Shown: positions 8,871 to 15,304 of the stretch, one piece after another
How positions within the stretch are numbered: position 1 is the first letter of the stretch
How the letters are laid out: each line of letters begins with the position of its first letter
Assembly: GCF_009917525.1 (NCBI RefSeq)
Contig: NZ_QZDU01000004.1
Location: forward strand, 1-64,000
Length of the DNA: 64,000 bases
Direction: 5' to 3'
DNA from: Acutalibacter sp. 1XD8-36
Lineage (GTDB): Bacteria; Bacillota; Clostridia; Oscillospirales; Acutalibacteraceae
The notes under the pieces: generated by a model
Database searches by the model: none
What the model saw: only the letters and a program-made list of their open reading frames with translations
Told to the model about the DNA's origin: nothing
Position numbers and translations under genes: made by a program

Positions 8871-9494
8871 TTATATCATGGTGAATGGCAGGACCAGCAG
8901 GTAGTGGCGGATGCAGGCGGCCGCAGCGGCTTCCAGTTCCCCGGCCAGGTGCAGCGCCTCGCCGGTTTGGATTTTCCCCTCGTCCTCCGGCACATAATGA
9001 ACGGCAATATTTTCATGGATGAAGCGGGAGAAATCCATAGGCTTGCCGCCGGTCATCCCATCCACGGCCAGGGCCATGGCCTGGGTGCGCAGGGCGAGTA
9101 TGCGCCTCTTGAGATGGCTGCCGGGTGCTTTCAGGCGCTCGGACAGGGGGAGGCGCTGGTTACTGGCTGGGGCAGACGCAGGCCGGCAGTCGGCAAAGGC
9201 GCGGCCCAGCAGCGCGATGGCGTCCACGAACATACCCGAGCCGCTGCCGCCAGGGAACGGGGCCTCACACAGCTCCTGTATGGCCCGGGACATTTGCCGG
9301 TAGGTGATGACTGCCCCATCGTCTGGGTCCAGGCTGAGAATCCGCTGCATCTGCTCCCACTGTTTCCCCTCCGGGAAGAAGCCGTAGGCCGGGGCGCTGC
9401 CCCAGCTTTGGAGGATTTTAGGCAGTACGGTAGGGTCACTGCAACCCGTTTCCTCCAGGGTCTGTAGGCGGGTATCAAGGGATATGCGGCTCAT
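8871..9494 (-). CDS. hypothetical protein of the mobile element (207 aa)
   Basis: Unrecognised soluble protein, largely helical. It has no signal peptide, membrane segment or metal motif that I can identify. The middle contains a Gly-rich PFPGGSGSGMF segment and a basic stretch LKAPGSHLKRRILALRTQAM. It lies 13 bp upstream of the clpP-like gene and starts with an ATG preceded by AAAGGAGTG. It is the first gene downstream of the repeat-rich gap at 9,495-9,881, so it is probably the first gene of the transfer operon running left. The palindrome and repeats in that gap could control it. Confidence 0.6.
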   Translation of the reverse strand: MSRISLDTRLQTLEETGCSDPTVLPKILQSWGSAPAYGFFPEGKQWEQMQRILSLDPDDGAVITYRQMSRAIQELCEAPFPGGSGSGMFVDAIALLGRAFADCRPASAPASNQRLPLSERLKAPGSHLKRRILALRTQAMALAVDGMTGGKPMDFSRFIHENIAVHYVPEDEGKIQTGEALHLAGELEAAAAACIRHYLLVLPFTMI

Positions 9495-9832
9495 GGCAGG
9501 TCACTCCTTTCAGGTGAAATTACGGCATGGCGGCTCCTGGCATCGGGACGATGCGGCTTTGGACAAAGGGGAGGATGATAACACCAGAGCCATGATATGC
9601 GGATTGGCTGTCGCATTGTCGCACCGTCGCAGCCTGCCAAAAAAACTTTTTCCCAATACTGTAACCCTACCTATTTTTCCTTACTTTTAAAAGTTTTCAA
9701 AAATAGGTGAGACAGTGCGACAAACTTCCAGCTTTCCTTTTCTGGCAATATGTTTCCATGTCCCACAACCTGTCGCACCATGGTCGCACGGTTGTCGTCC
9801 CTGCGACTGTCCTGCCCTGGGCAAATAAAACA
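9495..9832. repeat. iteron-like GTCGCA repeats around an AT-rich palindrome
   Basis: This stretch has no convincing gene. Three GTCGCA hexamers start exactly 8 bp apart at 9610, 9618 and 9626. Further copies lie at 9716 (inverted), 9772, 9783 and 9802 (inverted). Between the groups is a 40-bp AT-rich palindrome at 9669-9708: 10-nt arms ACCTATTTTT and AAAAATAGGT around a central ACTTTTAAAAGT. Repeats flanking an AT-rich inverted repeat are the usual layout of an iteron replication origin or of a multi-site operator. Which of the two applies here is not settled. Confidence 0.6.
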
Positions 9833-9859
9833 GGAGGCAGGTCCAGTTGACCTGCCTCC
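9833..9859 (-). terminator. intrinsic terminator after the Rpn gene
   Basis: A perfect 11-bp stem (9833-9843 with 9849-9859, loop 5 nt) lies just past the 3' end of the minus-strand nuclease gene. On the minus strand it is followed by TGTTTTATTT, as expected of a Rho-independent terminator. Confidence 0.8.
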
Positions 9860-9881
9860 CATCACTTTTCTGCTGTGCTTG

Positions 9882-10712
9882 TTACTCGTCCAGCATCTTC
9901 CGGTACTTTGGCCGGTCACTGGCTGGGACATTAAGCAAATCCATTGCCTTGTCCGCTGGAATATCAAGGTTCTCCATTAGAGCCTTGAGGTTGGCAAACA
10001 GTTTGCTTTCTTCCCCCTCCTGCCTGCCCTCCTGCCGGCCTTCCCACTTCATATCCTGCAATTTCATAGCCAGCGTCATATAAGTCCCCTCCATTTCTTC
10101 ATCGGTTTTCACAGCCTCCACCGCCTGCTCTATTTGGGCCACATAGCCCGAGCGAACGTCCAGCGGCCTGCCTCTGTAGCCCGCGTCAATGTAGCGTAGG
10201 AAGTCCAGCACCTCAGCGCTGCTGTTGCCCTCTGTGAAGCTGGCGTTGAGGATGTAGGCATGGGAGCCGTCGTCGTAGGCAATATCCTCCGCGCCTTCTA
10301 TCACGGACCTGCGCCTGTATACCGCCAGTCCGCGCTTGTAGTAATCGTCCGTGCAGATAAAGATAACAAAGCTCTGACGCAGCTCCCGGTAGCTTTCCGC
10401 TGATTTCAGGGTCCTGCGGTCAATGCTGCTCTGGTAATAGCGGATGCGCTTTTCCAGGCCATAGCTGGCCCCGGTCTGCATCTCCACGTCATACTGGGTG
10501 CGGCTCTCGTCCTCCAGGCACACGTCCAGACGCACGCCGTGAAGGGCCGCGCCGTCTGTCAGCTCTTTCTGCTTGTCTATCGCCGTGATGCTGCCAATCT
10601 TCTTGCCCAGCAGGGCCTCTAAAAAGGGCTTTGCGTTCTCCGGGCGGCGCATGACCTCCCCGAACATAAAGTCGTCCGCCAGCGTCAGCTCATGGAACGG
10701 CTTGATTGCCAT
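9882..10712 (-). CDS. Rpn-family PD-(D/E)XK nuclease (recombination-promoting nuclease/putative transposase)
   Basis: About 276 aa. The opening AIKPFHELTLADDFMFGEVM and the nuclease core RLDVCLEDE...YDVEMQ (Asp followed by Glu-x-Gln) identify the Rpn/PDDEXK_2 family. These proteins cleave DNA and promote RecA-independent recombination; they are spread by horizontal transfer and often lie in mobile islands. The C-terminal region contains the usual charged MKWEGRQEGRQEGEESK helix typical of the family. I chose the ATG at 10712, preceded by AAGGTGA, over an upstream in-frame start. It is separated from the transfer operon by its own terminator and the repeat region, so it is probably an independent cargo gene. 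Confidence 0.85.
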   Translation of the reverse strand: MAIKPFHELTLADDFMFGEVMRRPENAKPFLEALLGKKIGSITAIDKQKELTDGAALHGVRLDVCLEDESRTQYDVEMQTGASYGLEKRIRYYQSSIDRRTLKSAESYRELRQSFVIFICTDDYYKRGLAVYRRRSVIEGAEDIAYDDGSHAYILNASFTEGNSSAEVLDFLRYIDAGYRGRPLDVRSGYVAQIEQAVEAVKTDEEMEGTYMTLAMKLQDMKWEGRQEGRQEGEESKLFANLKALMENLDIPADKAMDLLNVPASDRPKYRKMLDE

Positions 10713-10777
10713 GGGTATCACCTTCTTTACAAATAGTATATTCTTTTTTTCAGAGATTTGCAAGGGCTTTGGCTGTA

Positions 10778-11251
10778 TCAGGCTGCATTTTCCTCCAGGT
10801 CGCCGGGCTCAACACGCCAAAGCTCGTCCGTCAGGTCCTTTAGTGTGCAGGCCACGCGGGGTTCTCTCCCCGGGGGTTCGGCAGGCAGGATTTCAATGCC
10901 CAGCGCCAGCACCTTTCGGTAGACATTCTCACAGCAGAAGTATCCGCCCCGGCTGTCGTTTCTCAAGTGGGACAGGAAGAAGTTATTGTGGTCCACCCCA
11001 GCGCGGCGGATGCCGAAAATCTCCACGGCATAGTAAGGCTCTGTGACAGGACGGGGTTCCAGCTGCTTGCGAACCATATCCCAGCTGATAATGAAATCGC
11101 TGGCGAAGCGCTCACAGAAGCGGCCCACGTCTTGGATAAGACGCGTGATAATGTTGGACAGGTTTAAATTGTCCAGGGTTCCGGTCTCAGTACAAAGTAT
11201 GCGCTCACACTGCTCGAAGTTGCGGACGATAATCTGTGGGGTAGGTTGCAA
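10778..11251 (-). CDS. hypothetical protein of the mobile element (about 157 aa, TTG start)
   Basis: Unrecognised. The frame opens with an ATG at 11269, but the next codons are themselves the ribosome-binding site AAAGGAGG. The real start is therefore more likely the TTG at 11251, six codons on. The protein is soluble, with a helical N-terminal half and a mixed C-terminal half containing FFLSHLRNDSRGGYFCCEN. It follows the 185-aa gene by a near-overlap (stop at 11269), so they are co-transcribed. A 65-bp gap separates its stop from the Rpn start codon. Confidence 0.6.
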   Translation of the reverse strand: MQPTPQIIVRNFEQCERILCTETGTLDNLNLSNIITRLIQDVGRFCERFASDFIISWDMVRKQLEPRPVTEPYYAVEIFGIRRAGVDHNNFFLSHLRNDSRGGYFCCENVYRKVLALGIEILPAEPPGREPRVACTLKDLTDELWRVEPGDLEENAA

Positions 11252-11268
11252 AGGTTTTCCTCCTTTCA

Positions 11269-11826
11269 TCAGGCCAGCAGGCTCTTGCCGGTGGGTTCCA
11301 TAACGCGGTGGGGTATCTTCTTCACTTCCGTGTACTGGCCGGGGGCATAGTGCTCCAGCATGAAGACAAAGCCCTCCCGCAGCCGGTCGCAGGTCTTGTC
11401 AAAATCCTGGACCAGCTCCACCCGGCCGCGCAGGTCCTGCATATCCCAGCCGGCAAAGTCCTCGTACATGTCGATGGAGCGGCCGGGATAAAGTGAGTAA
11501 GTGCCGTCCTCGTTTGCCTCCGCCTCGTACAGCACCAGGTAGCCGCTGCTGCGGCCGTTGAAGCCGATATGGTAGCCGGTGCGCTGGTAAAAGTCCGAGA
11601 CAGTACGGGCAAAGAATATGTCCCAATCGGGAGCCTCCACCTCGCCGCTAGCCACGTCATAGGCCAGGTCTTGCAGCTCGCTGGGGATATCCAGGTTCGG
11701 CACCTTGACGTCGTTGGCATAGGACGTGGAGCGGTTCCAGGAGTTCATGGTGTTATAGCGGTAGTGGCGGGCCAGGAAGCCGGTCATGGCTTCCCGGCTG
11801 CGTCGGTTGACTTTTTGATAGAACAT
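11269..11826 (-). CDS. hypothetical protein of the mobile element (185 aa)
   Basis: Unrecognised. The protein opens with a basic, aromatic-rich segment (FLARHYRYNTMNSWNRS), followed by acidic stretches (DIPSELQDLAYDVASGEVE). Similar small acidic/aromatic proteins occur in Clostridia conjugative elements and phages without known function. I use the ATG at 11826, which lies 9 nt after AAAGGAG; an ATG three codons upstream is too close to it. The gene heads the minus-strand series on the right side of the element. A strong hairpin with a U-tract lies about 70 nt upstream, so its leader may be attenuated. Confidence 0.6.
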   Translation of the reverse strand: MFYQKVNRRSREAMTGFLARHYRYNTMNSWNRSTSYANDVKVPNLDIPSELQDLAYDVASGEVEAPDWDIFFARTVSDFYQRTGYHIGFNGRSSGYLVLYEAEANEDGTYSLYPGRSIDMYEDFAGWDMQDLRGRVELVQDFDKTCDRLREGFVFMLEHYAPGQYTEVKKIPHRVMEPTGKSLLA

Positions 11827-11892
11827 GCTGCTCATCTCCTTTCGCTGGCCGGGGCCAGCGGCATTTCCCGCCACCCTTGGCATCGGGAGATG

Positions 11893-11926
11893 CAAAAAAG
11901 GAACCTGCCGCCTGGGCAGATTCCTC
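11893..11926 (-). terminator. hairpin with U-tract upstream of the 185-aa gene
   Basis: The arms AGGAA-c-CTGCC and GGCAG-a-TTCCT (11899-11925) form a stem. On the minus strand it is followed by TTTTTT. It lies between the repeat region and the gene starting at 11826. It would either stop transcripts entering from the right or act as a leader attenuator. Confidence 0.65.
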
Positions 11927-11935
11927 TTTTGGGGA

Positions 11936-12250
11936 TGTGCTTAACTGAATTCTAAGGGTCAGCAGGATGCCACCGCAGCAGTCCGCCTGCATATTTCAGA
12001 ATATGAACTTAATTCTGCTGTCCCTTGAATTGTCCCTTATCAGCCTCCATAAACATTATGGAGCACTATGGAAAGATAAGGGACGGGATGGTTCGGGCAG
12101 TTAGGAAATTCCTCGGAATTTCGCCGCTTTTTTACACTTCCACGAAACGCTATGGAAAGCTGTGGAACATGGTGAATTCTTCACTGTAAAAACGCGGAAT
12201 TTCTCACGACCAGGCCCCTCAGGGTGCGCCTGGTGAAGGAATTACCATAA
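11936..12250. repeat. repeat-rich boundary region of the mobile element
   Basis: No gene is seen here. Nested inverted repeats occur: GTCCCTTATC (12032-12041) with GATAAGGGAC (12075-12084), enclosing CTCCATAA/TTATGGAG (12045-12063). GAAATTCC/GGAATTTC lies at 12105-12122, with a further GGAATTTC at 12196. The direct repeat CTATGGAAAG occurs at 12066 and 12150, and TGTCCCTT is doubled near 12020-12038. This layout fits recombinase-binding or transfer-origin sites at the junction between element and chromosome. The exact junction cannot be defined without the other end. Confidence 0.5.
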
Positions 12251-12275
12251 TTTGTCAGAGAGAAGGTGTTTAGAT

Positions 12276-12737
12276 ATGAGTAATTGTCCTAACTGTGGAT
12301 TTGAATACGTACCGGGTGCGGCAGTATGCCAGAGGTGCGGCGCGGCGCTGCCCCCGCCGAGGCAGGCTCCCCCTATGCCCCCGCCTCAGCCGCCCCAGTA
12401 CAGGCCGTACCAGCCATACCAGCCTGCGGTGCCGCCCAGGGTCATGCTGCCGCCTCCCCAGGCGCCGCAGTTTATACGGCAGCAGAGGGAATTCTGCTGG
12501 ATGGATGTGTTTACAGTGCTGGGCTTCGTGTCGTCGGTGGTGGGGTACTTCTTCGCAAGCGTCCTGCTGCTGCCACTGGGGCTTATCGCGTCCATAGTGG
12601 GCTTCCGCAGCGACAGGAACCGGGGGCTGGCTGTTGCGGGCATTGTTATCTCGGCAATCGGGCTGATGATAAAGGTCATGCTGATACTCGACCATGCGGC
12701 CCTGCTGCCCGATTGGTTTACAAACGGCATATGGTAG
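12276..12737 (+). CDS. zinc-ribbon membrane protein (DUF4190-like)
   Basis: About 153 aa. The N-terminus is a zinc ribbon with two CxxC pairs (SNCPNCGFEY and CQRCGAAL). A long Pro/Gln/Tyr-rich linker follows (about residues 28-65), and then two hydrophobic segments that probably span the membrane (FTVLGFVSSVVGYFFAS and GLAVAGIVISAIGLMIKVM). The second segment pattern, with GFRSDRNRGLAVAGIV, matches the DUF4190 type of small Firmicutes membrane proteins. Function unknown. I chose the ATG at 12276 after AGAAGGTG rather than an upstream in-frame ATG. It is the first gene to the right of the mobile element. Confidence 0.75.
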   Translation: MSNCPNCGFEYVPGAAVCQRCGAALPPPRQAPPMPPPQPPQYRPYQPYQPAVPPRVMLPPPQAPQFIRQQREFCWMDVFTVLGFVSSVVGYFFASVLLLPLGLIASIVGFRSDRNRGLAVAGIVISAIGLMIKVMLILDHAALLPDWFTNGIW

Positions 12738-12817
12738 GCGGCATTATAGTCAGTGCCGGGCGGCGCTGATTATATGAAAAAAACTTTCAAAATTTAAACT
12801 TTTATCCCCTGTTATGC

Positions 12818-12846
12818 TTACATTTCCTTCAAAAATGTGTTATAAT
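12818..12846 (+). promoter_or_regulatory. sigma-A-type promoter of the CarD gene
   Basis: TTACAT (12818-12823), a 17-bp spacer and a consensus TATAAT (12841-12846) lie 38 bp before the GTG start of the CarD gene. The surrounding DNA is clearly more AT-rich than the flanking genes. Confidence 0.75.
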
Positions 12847-12883
12847 ATTACTATATTAAATTACATTATGAGGGGGAGTAAGC

Positions 12884-13396
12884 GTGTATCAGGTAGGAGA
12901 ACTGGTTTCGTATGGCAGCACAGGCGTGTGCAGGGTGAGTGAAATAATCAATCAGGCCTGCCCGGACGGAGAGGAGCGGCTGTACTATGTGATGGAGCCG
13001 CTTTATAAGGCCTGCGTAATCTCTGTGCCGGTGGACTCGGATAAGGTGTTTATCCGGCCCATCATCACCAGGGACCAGGCCAGGCGGATGATTGAGCTTA
13101 TCCCCACGATGGACTGTCCGGCGTTCCACAGCCGGGTGGGCAGGGAGCTCAATGAGCACTATACCGCCCTGCTAAAGAGCTATGACTGCCGGGACTGGAT
13201 GGAGATGACTATATCCATCCACGCGAAAAAGCGGACGCTTTTAAGCCAGAAGCGGAAGTTTGGGAGCGTGGACGAGCGGTATCTGAAGCAGGCGGAGGAG
13301 CTGCTGTTCGGGGAGCTCTCCGCGGCGCTGGAGATTTCCAGGGAGCAGGTGCGGGAGTACGTGGGGGCACAGATAGAAAATTTAGAAGCAAGCTGA
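12884..13396 (+). CDS. CarD family transcriptional regulator
   Basis: CarD proteins bind the RNA polymerase beta subunit through a Tudor-like RNAP-interacting domain and stabilise the open complex. The sequence begins with the family signature YQVGELVSYGSTGVCRVSEI, followed by a beta-rich domain to about residue 65. The C-terminal helical DNA-contacting part contains RKFGSVDERYLKQAEELLFGELSAAL. At 170 aa it has the usual size. The start is GTG, with AGGGGGAG upstream and a clear promoter at 12818-12846. The gene is followed closely by the dehydrogenase and methyltransferase genes, which may share its transcript. Confidence 0.9.
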   Translation: MYQVGELVSYGSTGVCRVSEIINQACPDGEERLYYVMEPLYKACVISVPVDSDKVFIRPIITRDQARRMIELIPTMDCPAFHSRVGRELNEHYTALLKSYDCRDWMEMTISIHAKKRTLLSQKRKFGSVDERYLKQAEELLFGELSAALEISREQVREYVGAQIENLEAS

Positions 13397-13411
13397 AGGA
13401 GAGAAAAATTT

Positions 13412-14437
13412 ATGCTACAGCAGGTTATGACCGAGCCCGGCAAGATAGAGTTCCGTGAGGTGCCCATACCTGAGGCGGGCCCGGGACAGGTATTGATAAA
13501 GATAATGGAGATAGGCGTGTGCGGGTCCGACATACATGTTTACCATGGGGAGCACCCCTTTACAAGCTACCCGGTGACCCAGGGACATGAGGTGTCCGGA
13601 GTTATAGAGAAGCTGGGGGAGGGCGTTGAGGGCCTGAAGATAGGCCAGAAGGTGACTATACAGCCCCAGGTGGTCTGCGGGGAGTGCTGGCCCTGCCGCA
13701 ACGGCAAGTATAATCTTTGTGAGAGCCTGAAGGTCATGGGCTTCCAGACCACCGGCGTCGCCTCGGAGTTCTTCGCCGTGGACGCAAAGAAGGTGACTCC
13801 CCTGCCTGAGGAGATGAGCCTTGAGGAGGGTGCGATGATAGAGCCCCTGGCTGTGGCGGTGCATGCGGTGCGCCGGGCGGGGGACGTGGCAGGCAGGGAT
13901 ATCTGTGTGCTGGGGGCCGGGCCCATAGGCATACTGGTAGCCCAGGCGGCAAAGGGCATGGGCGCGGGCCGGGTGATGGTCACGGACGTGAGCGGGCTGC
14001 GCCTTGAGAAGGCCAGGGAGTGCGGGGCCGATATAGTGGTGAATACCAGGGAGAGGGACTTTGAGGAGGCCTTTGTGGAGTTCTTCGGGCCAGACAAGGC
14101 CGATATTATATATGACTGTGCCGGGAATGACATCACCATGGGGCAGGCCATAAAGCACGCCCGCAAGGGGAGCACTATAATCCTGGTGGCGGTCTTTGCG
14201 AAGATGGCAAATGTAGATTTGGCGGTGCTCAACGACCATGAGCTGGATTTGAACACCTCCATGATGTACAGGGGCGAGGACTATGAGAAGGCCATAGAGC
14301 TGGCTGCAAAGGGCAGGGTGAAGCTGATGCCGCTGCTCTCTAAGCGGTTCCCATTCAGGGAGTACCTGGAGGCCTATAAGTACATAGACGAGAACAGGGA
14401 GTCCACCATGAAGGTGCTTATAGACGTGCAGAAATGA
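13412..14437 (+). CDS. zinc-dependent alcohol/polyol dehydrogenase (MDR family)
   Basis: NAD(P)-dependent medium-chain dehydrogenase of 341 aa. The catalytic zinc site is visible (Cys37 in GVCGSD, His59-Glu60 in QGHE, and Glu144). The structural zinc site CGECWPCRNGKYNLC has all four cysteines (89, 92, 95, 103). The Rossmann fold carries GAGPIG near residue 168. The best match is the sorbitol/threonine/butanediol dehydrogenase branch, but the substrate cannot be fixed from the sequence. It begins 15 bp after the CarD gene with GGAGAG upstream, and its stop overlaps the start of the methyltransferase gene by 4 nt, so the three may form an operon. Confidence 0.85.
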   Translation: MLQQVMTEPGKIEFREVPIPEAGPGQVLIKIMEIGVCGSDIHVYHGEHPFTSYPVTQGHEVSGVIEKLGEGVEGLKIGQKVTIQPQVVCGECWPCRNGKYNLCESLKVMGFQTTGVASEFFAVDAKKVTPLPEEMSLEEGAMIEPLAVAVHAVRRAGDVAGRDICVLGAGPIGILVAQAAKGMGAGRVMVTDVSGLRLEKARECGADIVVNTRERDFEEAFVEFFGPDKADIIYDCAGNDITMGQAIKHARKGSTIILVAVFAKMANVDLAVLNDHELDLNTSMMYRGEDYEKAIELAAKGRVKLMPLLSKRFPFREYLEAYKYIDENRESTMKVLIDVQK

Positions 14438-15261
14438 TAAGGGATATTTACAGCCGGGACGCGGCGTTTCAAAAATTGCAGGTGCTAAAGGGCAACAGGA
14501 ACAAGCGCCACAGGTACGGGCAGTTCCTGGTGGAGGGAGTGCGGAATCTAAACCAGGCCGTAATAAACGGCTGGGAGATAAGCTCCTTCGTGTACTCCCG
14601 GGACAGGGAGCTGTCCCGCTGGGCCCTGGACATGCTGAGGGATATCAGAACAGAGGAAAACCTGCGGCTGAGCGGGGAGCTTATGGAGGAGCTCAGCGGC
14701 AAGGAGGACACCTCGGAGCTTATGGCGGTGGTTAATATGCGCAGGGGCGGGGCCGGGGAGATGAGGCTTCCGGAGGACCCGCTGCTGGTGCTGTTCGACA
14801 GGCCGTCAAATCGGGGGAACCTGGGGACCCTTCTGCGCTCCTGCGACGGGCTGGGGGCGGACGGGCTCATACTCACCGGGCATGGGGTCGATTTGTACGA
14901 CCCTGAGGTGGTGACAGCCAGCATGGGCTCCTTCTTCCGGGTGCAGGCAGTACAGCTGGAGCTGAAGGAGGTCATGGAGTACATCGGGGCCCTTCGGGAG
15001 AGGTACCCGGGTTTCCGGACGGTGGGCACCACGGCACACAAACAGAGGCCGGTCTGGGGCGAGGACTTGACCGGGCCGGTGATGCTTATGCTTGGGAATG
15101 AGACGGAGGGGCTGAGCTATAGCTTCAGGCAGGGCTGTGACGTGCTCTGCACCATACCCATGGCAGAGGGCGGGTCGGCAAGCTCATTTAATGTGGCCTG
15201 TGCCGGAACTGTGCTGATGTATGAAGCGGTCAGGCAGAGGCGCCCCGGAGAGACTAAATAA
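14434..15261 (+). CDS. TrmH/SpoU family RNA 2'-O-methyltransferase
   Basis: 275-aa SPOUT-class methyltransferase that probably methylates ribose 2'-OH in rRNA or tRNA, using S-adenosylmethionine. The N-terminal part (residues 1-110) is the substrate-binding SpoU_sub_bind domain, with GNRNKRHRYGQFLVEGVRNL. The catalytic domain has motif 1 (FDRPSNRGNLGTLLRSC), motif 2 (MLMLGNETEGLS) and motif 3 (IPMAEGGSASSFNVACA). The last two form the trefoil knot. The start codon lies inside the end of the dehydrogenase gene (ATGA overlap). It ends at a hairpin shared with the converging GTPase-NYN gene. Confidence 0.9.
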   Translation: MIRDIYSRDAAFQKLQVLKGNRNKRHRYGQFLVEGVRNLNQAVINGWEISSFVYSRDRELSRWALDMLRDIRTEENLRLSGELMEELSGKEDTSELMAVVNMRRGGAGEMRLPEDPLLVLFDRPSNRGNLGTLLRSCDGLGADGLILTGHGVDLYDPEVVTASMGSFFRVQAVQLELKEVMEYIGALRERYPGFRTVGTTAHKQRPVWGEDLTGPVMLMLGNETEGLSYSFRQGCDVLCTIPMAEGGSASSFNVACAGTVLMYEAVRQRRPGETK

Positions 15262-15273
15262 AAGTATTGAAAA

Positions 15274-15304
15274 AAGCGGGCAGTCCCTAGGGACCGGCCC
15301 GCTT
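15274..15304. terminator. bidirectional terminator between converging genes
   Basis: AAGCGGGC (15274-15281) pairs with GCCCGCTT (15297-15304), and an inner GTCCC/GGGAC pair extends the stem. It lies between the methyltransferase stop and the stop of the converging gene, which it overlaps by two bases. Confidence 0.8.

Noticed and set aside
9671-9967. 98-codon minus-strand frame in the repeat region
   Set aside because: It crosses the Rpn terminator and the AT-rich palindrome and has no ribosome-binding site.
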